Shown: positions 1 through 7,943 of the stretch, piece after piece | Numbering within the stretch: position 1 is the stretch's first letter | Layout: the number at the start of each line of letters is the position of its first letter | NCBI GenBank assembly: GCA_024277285.1 | Contig: JAJRVM010000266.1 | Location: forward strand, 1 to 23,647 | Length of the DNA: 23,647 nucleotides | Direction of reading: 5' to 3' | DNA from: Planctomycetota bacterium | Lineage (GTDB): Bacteria > Planctomycetota > Planctomycetia > Pirellulales > Pirellulaceae | The notes under the pieces: model-generated | Seen by the model: the letters and a program-made list of their open reading frames with translations, nothing else | Told to the model about the DNA's origin: nothing | The model's database searches: none | Position numbers and translations under genes: made by a program

Positions 1-295
1 CGTTTCCGCATCGGTGCACGGCTTTGTTGGGGGGTCTGGAGTTGGAACACGTACGGAATGAGCAGTGGCACGGACGCGCGGACGGATTTCCCATTCCAAC
101 TGATCCGGCACTTCCAACCGCCCCGCAAACACACCGCCGGTAACTGCACGCAGTGCGAACCGGCTAGCAACTCCCCAACTGGTAGCTCGATTGACACTGC
201 ACACTGCTCAACTTGGCGGTTGCGTTTCCGCATCGGTGCACGGCTTTGTTGGGGGGTCTGGAGTTGGAACACGTACGGAATGAGCAGTGGCACGG
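1..295. repeat. Direct repeat, period 222 bp (73 bp of the second unit visible)
   Basis: Positions 1-73 and 223-295 are identical over 73 bp. The spacing of 222 bp is exactly 74 codons, so the repeat keeps the leftward reading frame open. The first copy is cut by the window edge, so more units may lie to the left. The repeat sits where ceramidase-like similarity ends. Confidence 0.85.
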
Positions 296-719
296 CAAGG
301 AAGGGGGAAGGCAGGCAATGTGCCAACCGCAACTCGCGCCCGTAGTCCGGACCTGTACGCGAATGCGTTCCGGCAAGCATGATGTTGAACTGCGAAATAC
401 CGGTCAGCTTTTCGACACGCAGTCGCACCAGCGCGGTCAGATCCGCCGCTACCCCGCTCAAATCGCAAAGCACAATCGCCACTTTCCGGCCACCCTGTGC
501 GAATACAATCGCCTTGGCGTGCAGTGGATCAAGAACGCCAGTACTCTTCCGTTCGTAATAATATCCGCTAATGGGGTAGTCCAACGGTGGAGTGATATCG
601 ACGGTGGCGACCGCAACGTTCATCTCCGCGGCGTGGATCGGTGCGGCACCAGGTGCAATCGCGACGGCCAATACAGCCAATCGCGCGACGGCATAGATGG
701 AATATACAAACGATTTCAT
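1..719 (-). CDS. Neutral ceramidase-like secreted protein, 5' part only, with repeat-derived continuation
   Basis: The leftward frame opens at ATG 719 behind a GGAG site about 7 nt upstream and stays open to the window edge (239 codons visible, no stop). Residues 1-31 look like a signal peptide: short basic start, hydrophobic core, and an IHAAE-type cleavage region. Residues 33-128 resemble the N-terminal domain of neutral/alkaline non-lysosomal ceramidases: VATVDITPP, a SGYYYERKSTG segment, DPLHAKAIVF, VAIVLCDL and an AGTHSRTGPDYG motif. The family usually has His-x-His (THTHSGP or THSHTGP); here residue 119 is His but residue 121 is Arg. After about residue 128 the translation stops looking like the family and runs into a 222-bp in-frame repeat. 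The gene may be broken by repeat insertion, or may be a chimera that still reads through. The 3' end lies outside the window. The family call for the first domain is fairly good; activity is doubtful. Confidence 0.6.
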   Translation of the reverse strand, partial: MKSFVYSIYAVARLAVLAVAIAPGAAPIHAAEMNVAVATVDITPPLDYPISGYYYERKSTGVLDPLHAKAIVFAQGGRKVAIVLCDLSGVAADLTALVRLRVEKLTGISQFNIMLAGTHSRTGPDYGRELRLAHCLPSPFLAVPLLIPYVFQLQTPQQSRAPMRKRNRQVEQCAVSIELPVGELLAGSHCVQLPAVCLRGGWKCRISWNGKSVRASVPLLIPYVFQLQTPQQSRAPMRK

Positions 720-1054
720 ACTCTGTCTCCGGAGACGTTGTGTAGCTGATATCTGACTCGATCGTCGCGAGCCTGAAATCCCGCATCGAAGCGCGTCTGC
801 TCTCGAACACAACTGCTCACAGTCCATGTGCGTTCAGCAGCGGTTCAAAGAATCGGCAACGACTACCGAGTTCATAACCGTTTACCCAAATGAAGTTGAG
901 ACGGTGATGTTTCTCATAACCCAGGGATGCGCCGCGATCGCTCCGCTCACGCCGGCTCCTCCCTGGGCTGGTATAGGAACGTCCCTTCGGGACTGGAACA
1001 AGAAACCGATATGAAACGACGGCGTGACCGTTCGCGACCAAGGGTCGTGAACGC
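720..1054. other. Intergenic region between divergent ceramidase-like gene and apsD 3' end
   Basis: No credible gene is seen here. The stretch holds a perfect 12-bp palindrome (725-736, GTCTCCGGAGAC) just upstream of the ceramidase-like start, which also supplies its GGAG ribosome-binding site. It also holds a 20-bp repeat (880-899) shared with 13231-13250, and a small hairpin (981-993, 5-bp stem GTCCC/GGGAC) without a T-tract. Confidence 0.5.
880..899. repeat. 20-bp repeat, copy 1 (other copy 13231-13250)
   Basis: The sequence gtttacccaaatgaagttga occurs identically and in the same orientation at 13231-13250. The two copies lie just outside the left and right limits of the apiose island plus the small lipoprotein gene. 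Confidence 0.8.
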
Positions 1055-2083
1055 TTACCCTTTTTCGATGCCGATAGCTTCCCCTCGTCGAGCTGACTCG
1101 TAAGCAAGCTCGATCAGTTGCAACGTGCGCACATTATCTTGGGCGGTTGTCTCGGCTGGTGCATCGCCGCGCAACGCGTTCAGCAGGTTCTGCTGGCAAG
1201 CGACGATGCTGGAATGGACCACGTCATAGGCGGGGTCGGCCCAATCGTAACGGGGTGGGGGGCAACGGCGTGCCAAGGTGCCGTCGGCGGTCGTGACACG
1301 TAGCCAAAAATCAGGACCGAGCTCGACCGAGCCCTGGTCGCCTTCGACCACGACGTAGGTTTGTGGAAACCGTTCATGCTCCATCCGACTGGCGTAGCTC
1401 ATCTCGCACGTTACGGTGACCCCCTCGATTGTCTTGAGCATGACCGTAGCCACGTCCTCGCCCTGAATATCGGGCCGCACTCGACAGGTCTGGCAGTAGA
1501 GTTGACTTGCTTCGCCGAACAGGAAGCGGGCCGTGTCGAGGATGTGCGAACCAATATCGGTGAGGATGAACCGGTCCAACTGCTTGAGAAAAGGCTGATT
1601 GTCGAATACCGGAAAGCTGTTGCAATAGTGGATACGGCCACGAAACAGGCGGCCAATACGTCCCTCGTCCAGTACCGCCTTGAGTGCGCGCAACGGGGTC
1701 TGCCACCGCCAATTCTCGTTAACCAACAGGGGGACGCCCGCCTGCTGGCACGCCGCGGCCATTTCCTGCGCATCTTCGACCGAGTCCGCAAGCGGTTTTT
1801 GACACACTACCGGCAGCTTGTGGCGCGCCGCCAATTCGACGTACTGCCGGTGTGTATCGGCGCTGGTGATAACGTCCAGGAAGTCGAGGCGTTCATTTCG
1901 CAGCAACGCTTGCGCATCGTCGTACACCTTCGGGATGCCAAATCGCTCAGCCAGCTGCTCGGCCTTCCGCCGAGTACGGTTGAAGACGGCAATACACCGT
2001 GCCCCCTCGAGCTCTTGCCAGCCCGCAAGTTGATAAGACGCCCAGAAGCCGGCGCCCATTGCAGCAAATCTGAGTTCTGCCAT
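1055..2083 (-). CDS. apsD: D-apiose dehydrogenase-like Gfo/Idh/MocA oxidoreductase
   Basis: Predicted cytoplasmic NAD-dependent dehydrogenase of 342 aa that would oxidise D-apiose to D-apionolactone, the first step of the apionate route. Visible features are an N-terminal Rossmann motif (GAGFWA, residues 10-15), the catalytic-lysine motif as QKP (K96-P97), an NENWRWQ segment (122-128), and a substrate-site DIGSHILD motif (176-183). Start chosen at ATG 2083: GAGG sits about 9 nt upstream and the Rossmann fold begins directly after it; the frame extends upstream to 2161 but those residues lack family character. The gene is divergent from the apnL operon, which carries the enzymes for the following steps. 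The family call is secure. Substrate is inferred from context and general resemblance to ApsD; other sugar or inositol substrates cannot be excluded from sequence alone. Confidence 0.75.
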   Translation of the reverse strand: MAELRFAAMGAGFWASYQLAGWQELEGARCIAVFNRTRRKAEQLAERFGIPKVYDDAQALLRNERLDFLDVITSADTHRQYVELAARHKLPVVCQKPLADSVEDAQEMAAACQQAGVPLLVNENWRWQTPLRALKAVLDEGRIGRLFRGRIHYCNSFPVFDNQPFLKQLDRFILTDIGSHILDTARFLFGEASQLYCQTCRVRPDIQGEDVATVMLKTIEGVTVTCEMSYASRMEHERFPQTYVVVEGDQGSVELGPDFWLRVTTADGTLARRCPPPRYDWADPAYDVVHSSIVACQQNLLNALRGDAPAETTAQDNVRTLQLIELAYESARRGEAIGIEKG

Positions 2084-2348
2084 GTAGCCAATCCTCGCGA
2101 CCGTTGCAGTCAAGGTTGTTTTGCAGGTCAAGATCATATCACGATTGGTGAGCAACCTCAATCTTCCGGCCGAACCAAACTCGGGCCGCGCGGCATTCCT
2201 GCAGTGACTGTTTGAGTCTCTTCTTTATTCCCCGTTTTGTTCTTTACCGCTTGAGTTTCCCGTCGAACGCCATATGCTAGGTCCTGTTGGCAGTTGCGCG
2301 GCTATGCCGAGGGCGAGGTCGCCCGCGACGCCGCTAACTCGCGAAACT
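2084..2348. promoter_or_regulatory. Divergent promoter region of apsD and the apnL operon
   Basis: About 265 bp separate the chosen apsD and apnL starts and must hold both promoters. No convincing -35/-10 pair is visible. An imperfect direct repeat, ttgcagtcaag (2104-2114) and ttgcaggtcaag (2121-2132), has a 17-bp period. On the apsD strand it reads TTGACCTGCAA ... TTGACTGCAA, 21-49 nt upstream of the apsD start, where an operator could lie. No regulator gene is present inside the island. Confidence 0.3.
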
Positions 2349-4337
2349 ATGAATCGACAAGCCATGTGCCAAAGCAGCCAACCTATCCAACTGCAAGCGG
2401 GTCAACTCACGTTACGTATCGAACCTCGCAGCGGCTTTGTGCGGGCGATCCACTATGGCGATGTCGAAGTGTTGCGCGGCATTTATGCGGCGCTGCGTGA
2501 CCACAACTGGGATACCATCGAGCCGGCGATCCGTGACTGGCACCTCGATGAAGACGAGCAGGGGTTTCGGCTCTCGTTTAGCGCCGATTGCCAACGCGGC
2601 GCTATTGATTTCACCTGGCATGGACGAATCGTCGGGACCTCCGACGGGCGACTTGAGTACACTTTTGACGGCGTGGCTAACTCCGAGTTCAAATCCAATC
2701 GCATCGGCTTCTGTGTGTTGCATACGGCATCCTGCGCGGGACTAGCGTGCCAGGTTGAGAACGTTGAGGGCCAAAAGTATGAGGGCCAATTCCCAAAACG
2801 GATCTCGCCCCATCAGCCATTCAAGAATCTACGGTCGATCACGCACGAGCCGATCACGCACGAGCCAATGCCTGGTTTGTCGGTAGAGGTGCGAATGGAA
2901 GGCGACACGTTTGAAACCGAAGACCAACGCAACTGGACCGATGCTTCGTTCAAGACCTATTGCACGCCATTGCAGCTCCCGTTCCCGGTAACGGTAGCAG
3001 CAGGTGATCGCATTCGGCAAGCGATCACCTTGAAGATCGAAGACCGCGCAGCGCAACAAACTGTGTCACAACAAACTGGGGTGCCCAATACCCGGCCGCA
3101 TGCCGAAGCGATCGTCATTGATATTGACACGGACTCGCCCGCGACCCGCGTGCCCGAGGTGGGGCTTGGCATGGCTTCGCATGGCGTGCCGCTCACCGAA
3201 TCGCAAGTCGCACTGCTGCGACGGTTGGACCCGGCCCATCTTCGTGTCGATGTCGCATTTGACGAGGCCAACCCGCTAGCGACGTTTGAGCGAGCGGCTG
3301 CCGACGCGATGCGACTTGGCGTGCCGTTGGAAGTGGCGCTTCATCTGACCGATGATGCGGATGCCGAGCTGCACTCGATTGCCAAGTTGGCCCCTTCACA
3401 AGGAGTCGCCGTCGCCCGCTGGCTCATCTTCCATTGCCAACAGAAGACGACCGAATCAAAATGGATTTTAGCGGCGCGCGCCATTTTGAAATCGTCGTTT
3501 CCAGACGCGTCGATTGTGAGTGGCACCAATTGCTATTTCGCCGAGTTGAATCGTGCCCGACCACCCATGGAGTTGCTCGACGCACTCTGTTACTCGATCA
3601 ATCCGCAGGTGCATGCGTTCGACTCCGACTCGCTGGTGGAAACGCTTGAGGCTCAGGCGGAAACGGTGCGATCGGCCCGAGCCTTTTCGTCGGACAAACC
3701 GATTGTGATCTCTCCCGTGACGCTGCAGCCACGATTCAACCCCAATGCAACCGGGCCCGAACCAGAACCCTTACCGGGCGAACTCCCGTCGCAAGTCGAT
3801 CCCCGGCAGCCGACACGATTCGCCGCGGCTTGGACGTTGGGAAGCCTCAAGTACCTGGCGGAAAGTGGTGCCCATTCGATCACTTACTTCGAGACGACCG
3901 GGCGGCGCGGCGTGGTGGAATGCGCTGACGGGCCGCCGTTGCCGGAGCGGTTTTCGTCCACCGCTGGCGGTGCGTTTCCGCTGTATCATGTCTTGGCCGA
4001 CGTGAACCAGTTCCGCGGTGGCCAAGTCGTACCTTGCCGCTCGTCCGAGCCTTTGGCTGCCGAGGCACTCGTATTGAACAGGGGAAAGCAGCGTCGAATT
4101 CTTGCTGCTAACATGACGGCGTCTGAAACGACGGTGCAAATCAAGACACACGACGGACGCCAGACACGCGACGAACGTTGGTCGATCCGTGAACTCGATG
4201 CCGCGTCCGAACGGCAAGCAACGACCAAACCGGAAGCTTATCGCTCCACGAGCAACCTGATCATTGAGGCGAGAAACGGTACCCTTCAACTTGTCCTTAC
4301 GCCCCATGCGATTGCGACGCTCGATCGCGTAGAATGA
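2349..4337 (+). CDS. apnL: D-apionolactonase-like protein
   Basis: Predicted enzyme of 662 aa that would hydrolyse D-apionolactone to D-apionate, following ApsD. It shows the three-part layout I associate with ApnL: an N-terminal beta-sandwich (about residues 12-235; QAGQLTLRIEPRSG, RDHNWDTIEP, ETEDQRNWTDASFKTYC), a central TIM-barrel-like domain (about 250-525; SGTNCYFAELNR, SINPQVHAFDSDSL, SITYFETTGRRGV) and a C-terminal beta domain (about 540-662). The frame is open from ATG 2274, but its first 25 residues are Pro/Arg-rich and unlike the domain; ATG 2349 or 2364 fits better, though neither has a strong Shine-Dalgarno. The stop overlaps the RuBisCO-like gene start (ATGA, 4334-4337). Two 15-bp in-frame tandem duplications occur (2836-2865 and 3054-3083). 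Family call good; activity inferred from context. Confidence 0.75.
   Translation: MNRQAMCQSSQPIQLQAGQLTLRIEPRSGFVRAIHYGDVEVLRGIYAALRDHNWDTIEPAIRDWHLDEDEQGFRLSFSADCQRGAIDFTWHGRIVGTSDGRLEYTFDGVANSEFKSNRIGFCVLHTASCAGLACQVENVEGQKYEGQFPKRISPHQPFKNLRSITHEPITHEPMPGLSVEVRMEGDTFETEDQRNWTDASFKTYCTPLQLPFPVTVAAGDRIRQAITLKIEDRAAQQTVSQQTGVPNTRPHAEAIVIDIDTDSPATRVPEVGLGMASHGVPLTESQVALLRRLDPAHLRVDVAFDEANPLATFERAAADAMRLGVPLEVALHLTDDADAELHSIAKLAPSQGVAVARWLIFHCQQKTTESKWILAARAILKSSFPDASIVSGTNCYFAELNRARPPMELLDALCYSINPQVHAFDSDSLVETLEAQAETVRSARAFSSDKPIVISPVTLQPRFNPNATGPEPEPLPGELPSQVDPRQPTRFAAAWTLGSLKYLAESGAHSITYFETTGRRGVVECADGPPLPERFSSTAGGAFPLYHVLADVNQFRGGQVVPCRSSEPLAAEALVLNRGKQRRILAANMTASETTVQIKTHDGRQTRDERWSIRELDAASERQATTKPEAYRSTSNLIIEARNGTLQLVLTPHAIATLDRVE
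2836..2865. repeat. Perfect 15-bp tandem duplication inside apnL
   Basis: Unit cgatcacgcacgagc occurs twice head to tail (2836-2850 and 2851-2865). It adds five codons in frame and gives ITHEPITHEP in the N-terminal domain. Confidence 0.9.
3054..3083. repeat. Imperfect 15-bp tandem duplication inside apnL
   Basis: caacaaactg at 3054-3063 recurs at 3069-3078 (period 15), giving QQTVSQQTG in the linker between the N-terminal and barrel domains. Confidence 0.7.
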
Positions 4338-5629
4338 GTCCGATGTCCGCACCACGTATTGTCGCCGCTTATCGAATCGAAACACCCCGTTCACTGGAGG
4401 CTGCGGCCGCGTCGATGGCGGGAGAGCAATCGACCGGCACGTTCACCCGCGTGCCGGGCGAAACGGCTGAGCTGGTTGAGCGTTTTGGTGCGCAGGTCGA
4501 GTCGGTCGTCCCGCTCGAATCGGCTCACGTGCCGGCGTTGCCCGGGTCCGCCAAGCCATCGGCCGACGGCCAAGGGGTATACCATCGCGGCGAGGTGACG
4601 ATCAGCTTTCCGGTCGACTCGATGGGCGCCAATCTGCCGACTATCTTCTCCACGGTCGCCGGTAACCTGTTTGAACTGCGGCAGCTATCGGGGTTGCGAT
4701 TATTGGATGTTGTTTTTCCACCCTCCTTGGTCGAGCGATTCCCGGGGCCGCAGTTTAGCATCGACGGAACGCGCCGATTGGTCGGTGTCAGCAAACGCCC
4801 GATCATTGGCACCATTGTCAAACCGAGCGTTGGCCTGTCGCCTGCTCAGACCGCAGACATCGTCCGCGCTTTGGGCGAAGCTGGAATCGACTTCATCAAA
4901 GACGACGAACTGATGGCCAATGCGCCCCATTCGCCGCTAGCCGAACGTGTCGCGGCCGTCATGCCGGTCATCGAGGAGCTGGCCGAGCGAACCGGGCGGA
5001 AGATCATGTTTGCGTTCAACATCTCCGACCAATTCGAACAGATGCTTCATCATCACGATGCCGTACTTGCCGCAGGCGGCACCTGTGTGATGATTTCGCT
5101 CAACAGCGTTGGCCTGGTCGCAGCCGAAGCGCTGCGGCAGCATTGCCAATTGCCGATCCACGGCCATCGCAACGGCTGGGGGATGTATTACCGCTGTCCT
5201 AATTTGGGGATGGACTACCGTGCGTATCAAAAGTTCTGGCGGTTGGCCGGCATCGATCATCTGCATGTGAACGGACTGGCAAATAAATTCGTCGAGAGCG
5301 ACGACTCGGTCGTCGCGTCGATCCAGGCATGTCTCGACCCGTTGCCGGGTGCGGCGGATGGTTATCGGGCGATGCCGGTGGTTTCGTCCGGCCAGTGGGG
5401 TGGTCAGGCACCAGAGACCTACAATCGCACCAACACGACCGATCTGATGTATCTGGCGGGTGGTGGAATCATGGCTCACCCGATGGGCCCGGCGGCAGGC
5501 GTCGTTGCCATTCAACAAGCGTGGCAAGCCGCCATCGATGGTGTCGACCTGGCAACCTACGCCGAGTCGCACCCTGAGCTTCGCGCGTCAATCGAGTTCT
5601 ACGGCGGACTTGCCGATAACCAAAGGTGA
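4334..5629 (+). CDS. RuBisCO-like protein, 3-oxo-isoapionate-4-phosphate transcarboxylase/hydrolase or decarboxylase (OiaT/OiaX type)
   Basis: RuBisCO-superfamily protein of 431 aa, inferred to act on the OiaK product. OiaT would yield 3-phosphoglycerate and glycolate; OiaX would yield L-erythrulose 1-phosphate and CO2. Comparison with form I RuBisCO motifs gives N111 (for N123), K163 (for K175), S165 (where K177 is expected), K189-D190-D191-E192 (carbamylated K201 with D203/E204), H278-R279 (H294/R295), H311 (H327), K318 (K334), S352-G353 (S379/G380) and G377-G378 (G403/G404). The metal and carbamate site is therefore intact while K177 is lost and loop 6 is altered (LANKFVES). This is a RuBisCO-like enzyme, not a CO2-fixing RuBisCO. 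It overlaps apnL by ATGA and oiaK lies directly downstream. Superfamily call very secure; choice between OiaT and OiaX unresolved, with OiaT mildly favoured because no tetrulose-phosphate isomerase is nearby. Confidence 0.85.
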   Translation: MSPMSAPRIVAAYRIETPRSLEAAAASMAGEQSTGTFTRVPGETAELVERFGAQVESVVPLESAHVPALPGSAKPSADGQGVYHRGEVTISFPVDSMGANLPTIFSTVAGNLFELRQLSGLRLLDVVFPPSLVERFPGPQFSIDGTRRLVGVSKRPIIGTIVKPSVGLSPAQTADIVRALGEAGIDFIKDDELMANAPHSPLAERVAAVMPVIEELAERTGRKIMFAFNISDQFEQMLHHHDAVLAAGGTCVMISLNSVGLVAAEALRQHCQLPIHGHRNGWGMYYRCPNLGMDYRAYQKFWRLAGIDHLHVNGLANKFVESDDSVVASIQACLDPLPGAADGYRAMPVVSSGQWGGQAPETYNRTNTTDLMYLAGGGIMAHPMGPAAGVVAIQQAWQAAIDGVDLATYAESHPELRASIEFYGGLADNQR

Positions 5630-5637
5630 GCTTACTC

Positions 5638-7044
5638 ATGCAACAATCTGGTGCCGCGTCCGACCTGCTTCTGGCCTACTACGGCGATGACTTTACTGGA
5701 TCGACCGACGTGATGGAGGCATTGCAGTCTGCCGGCGTCGACACGGTGATGTTTGTCGGTACACCGTCACCCGAATTGCTGGCCCGGTTTCCCAATGCTC
5801 GCGCCGCTGGCATGGCTGGTACCAGTCGCACAATGTCACCCGAGGAGATGGAGAAAACGCTGCCAGCGGCGTTTCGGTCACTCGCCAACCTTCGTCCCGC
5901 GTTGGTCCACTACAAAATTTGTTCCACGCTCGACTCGTCGCCGACCATTGGCAGCATCGGCCGAGCGATCGACATCGGGCAGCGTGAAATTGGTGGCGGG
6001 TGCGTCCCGCTCATGGTCGGTGCACCCATTCTCGGGCGTTACTGCGCATTCGGCAATCTGTTCGCCCGATCGGGACTCGACACCGCTCCTTACCGGTTGG
6101 ATCGGCACCCGACGATGAGTCGCCATCCCACCACGCCGATGGATGAGGCTGATGTGACACTCCATTTGGCCCAACAGACCGATCGCCCCATCGGCCTGGT
6201 CGACGCATCGATCCTGGATCAAGGTGTGCAAGCCACCGAGGCGGCGTTGGCGAAGATCGTTTCCGACGTCGTCGCGCAATATGGAGCCGATCAAGGGCCC
6301 GCCATTCTGTTTGACACGATGACCGACATCCATCTGCCGATTATCGGCCAGGCGATCTGGAATCTGGCCAAGGGTCGGCCACCGGCCTTTGTTGTCGGTT
6401 CGTCTGGGATCGAATATGCATTGGCCGCATATTGGCGGGAATCGGGACTGCTCGGCGCTACGCCGCCGGTGGCAAGCGTCGCGCCACGCGATCGTATCGC
6501 CGTCGTTTCCGGAAGCTGTTCGCCGGTGACCGATCGCCAAATTGGCTGGGCGGTGGAGAATGGTTTTGCGGAAATCCCACTCGACACACCCGCGTTGGTG
6601 CGTGAAGCGTCAAACGACTCGGCGATGTCCGCGGCTCTGGATGCGGCCTCCGAGCAACTGGAACGCGGACGGAGCGTCATGTTACATACGAGTCGTGGTC
6701 CCGACGACCCGCGCATTGAGCAGACTCGGCGCGCGCTCGCACCGGGCGACGATACGGCCGAAATCCTGGGCCGCGCCGTCGGGCGGCTGTTGCGATCGCT
6801 CGTCGAGCGGCACGATTTGCCCCGTGTTGCAACCACGGGCGGCGACACGTCGGGTTTTGCCGCGCGGGAAATGAAGATCGATGCGCTTCAGTTCATCGCA
6901 CCCCTGGCGCCCGGGTCTCCCCTTTGCCGTGCTCATAGCCAAGATCCGCTGTTTGACGGCCGGGAGATCACGTTCAAGGGAGGGCAAGTAGGCCGCACTG
7001 AATTCTTCGGGCTCCTTACGCACGGAAACAAACCACATCACTAG
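5638..7044 (+). CDS. oiaK: 3-oxo-isoapionate kinase-like protein (DUF1537, four-carbon acid sugar kinase family)
   Basis: Predicted ATP-dependent kinase of 468 aa, inferred to phosphorylate 3-oxo-isoapionate at O-4 and supply the RuBisCO-like protein. Hallmarks (numbered from the GTG at 5626) are the N-terminal YYGDDFTGSTD motif (18-28), HYKICSTLDSSP (95-106), and a C-terminal nucleotide-binding part with GGDTSG (405-410) and a PLAPGSPLCRAHS segment. Two starts are possible. GTG 5626 overlaps the previous stop as GTGA; ATG 5638 is preferred because AAGGTGAG lies 7 nt upstream as a good ribosome-binding site. DUF1537 kinases also serve erythronate and threonate pathways, but the direct RuBisCO-like and apnO neighbours point to the isoapionate branch. 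Confidence 0.8.
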   Translation: MQQSGAASDLLLAYYGDDFTGSTDVMEALQSAGVDTVMFVGTPSPELLARFPNARAAGMAGTSRTMSPEEMEKTLPAAFRSLANLRPALVHYKICSTLDSSPTIGSIGRAIDIGQREIGGGCVPLMVGAPILGRYCAFGNLFARSGLDTAPYRLDRHPTMSRHPTTPMDEADVTLHLAQQTDRPIGLVDASILDQGVQATEAALAKIVSDVVAQYGADQGPAILFDTMTDIHLPIIGQAIWNLAKGRPPAFVVGSSGIEYALAAYWRESGLLGATPPVASVAPRDRIAVVSGSCSPVTDRQIGWAVENGFAEIPLDTPALVREASNDSAMSAALDAASEQLERGRSVMLHTSRGPDDPRIEQTRRALAPGDDTAEILGRAVGRLLRSLVERHDLPRVATTGGDTSGFAAREMKIDALQFIAPLAPGSPLCRAHSQDPLFDGREITFKGGQVGRTEFFGLLTHGNKPHH

Positions 7045-7057
7045 GAGAGGCACGATC

Positions 7058-7897
7058 ATGGCCATAACGATTACAATCCTTGGCGCTGCCGGCAGTATGG
7101 GGACGCGGGCAAGAAACTCGTTCGCGAAAGTTCCCGATAAGTATCGCGTGCTCTGTGTCGAAGCGGGCGAAGCAGGAATCCAGAAGCTGAAAGATCGAGG
7201 CGACGAGGCGGCCGATCCCGATTCGGCCATTGCCGAGGCCGATGCCGTGGTGTTTGCCGTGCCCGACATCATCGTCGGCAAAGTGGCCGAACAGGTAGTG
7301 CCCAAGATGAAGAGCGGTGCGATGATGATCTGTCTCGATCCGGCCGGTCCGCATGCGGGTCGCATTCCGGATCGCAAGGACATCACCGTCTTTGTCGCCC
7401 ACCCGTCCCACCCGCCCGTGTTCAACGACGAACAGGACATGGAGGCACGCCGTGACTTTTTCGGCAGCGGACTTGCCAAACAGTCGATCGTTTGCGCGCT
7501 GATGCGCGGGCCCGAGAAGGATTATGACAAAGGAGAGAAGATTGTCGCCACGATGTGGGGGCCTGTGCTCCGATTGCACCGCGTCACTGTCGAGCAAATG
7601 GCACTCTTGGAACCGGCGATGTCGGAAACGGTCGCGGCCACCTGCCTGACCGTCATTCGCGAAGCGATGGACGAGGTGATTCGTCGCGGTGTACCTGCCG
7701 AAGCAGCTCGTGATTTCCTGCTAGGCCACCTTAACGTGGAGCTGGCAATCATCTTCGACGAAATCGATTGGAGCTTTTCCGACGGCGCCACAATGGCCAT
7801 CGAAGACGCGAAGAAAAGTATCTTCAGGCCCGATTGGAAACAAGTCTTCGAGGACGATAACTTGCAGGCTAGCGTCAGGCGGATCACGGGTGGCTGA
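7058..7897 (+). CDS. apnO: D-apionate oxidoisomerase-like NAD-dependent dehydrogenase
   Basis: Predicted cytoplasmic enzyme of 279 aa that would oxidise and rearrange D-apionate to 3-oxo-isoapionate. The N-terminus is a Rossmann fold with GAAGSMG (residues 9-15) and AVVFAVPD at the following strand. A conserved-looking AHPSHPPVFN segment lies at 114-123. The C-terminal half is helical, as in the phosphogluconate-dehydrogenase C-terminal superfamily (LLGHLNVELAIIF, 221-233). Start ATG 7058 follows a strong AGGAGAGG site by 7 nt, and the kinase gene ends 13 nt upstream. Generic annotation would be a phosphogluconate dehydrogenase-like or semialdehyde dehydrogenase-like protein. ApnO is preferred because of its position in a set that otherwise lacks only this step. 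Confidence 0.72.
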   Translation: MAITITILGAAGSMGTRARNSFAKVPDKYRVLCVEAGEAGIQKLKDRGDEAADPDSAIAEADAVVFAVPDIIVGKVAEQVVPKMKSGAMMICLDPAGPHAGRIPDRKDITVFVAHPSHPPVFNDEQDMEARRDFFGSGLAKQSIVCALMRGPEKDYDKGEKIVATMWGPVLRLHRVTVEQMALLEPAMSETVAATCLTVIREAMDEVIRRGVPAEAARDFLLGHLNVELAIIFDEIDWSFSDGATMAIEDAKKSIFRPDWKQVFEDDNLQASVRRITGG

Positions 7898-7943
7898 GCA
7901 GCCTGTTCAAATATCGCAGCCAAGAAAAAGGAGTCCCTGATCA

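Noticed and set aside
981..993. GTCCC/GGGAC hairpin as a terminator
   Set aside because: Only a 5-bp stem with no T-tract; it is better treated as part of an intergenic repeat region.
1361..2215. 284-codon rightward open frame opposite apsD
   Set aside because: It lies antisense to a clear Gfo/Idh/MocA gene and its translation has no family motifs; it is a GC-driven shadow.
4334..5629. True CO2-fixing RuBisCO and a Calvin cycle hint
   Set aside because: K177 is replaced, loop 6 is divergent, no small subunit or phosphoribulokinase is nearby, and the neighbours fit isoapionate degradation.
5638..7897. Erythronate or threonate pathway (DUF1537 kinase with a dehydrogenase)
   Set aside because: That pathway normally comes with PdxA2-like or OtnC-like partners. 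Here the partners are a RuBisCO-like protein and an ApnL-like lactonase.
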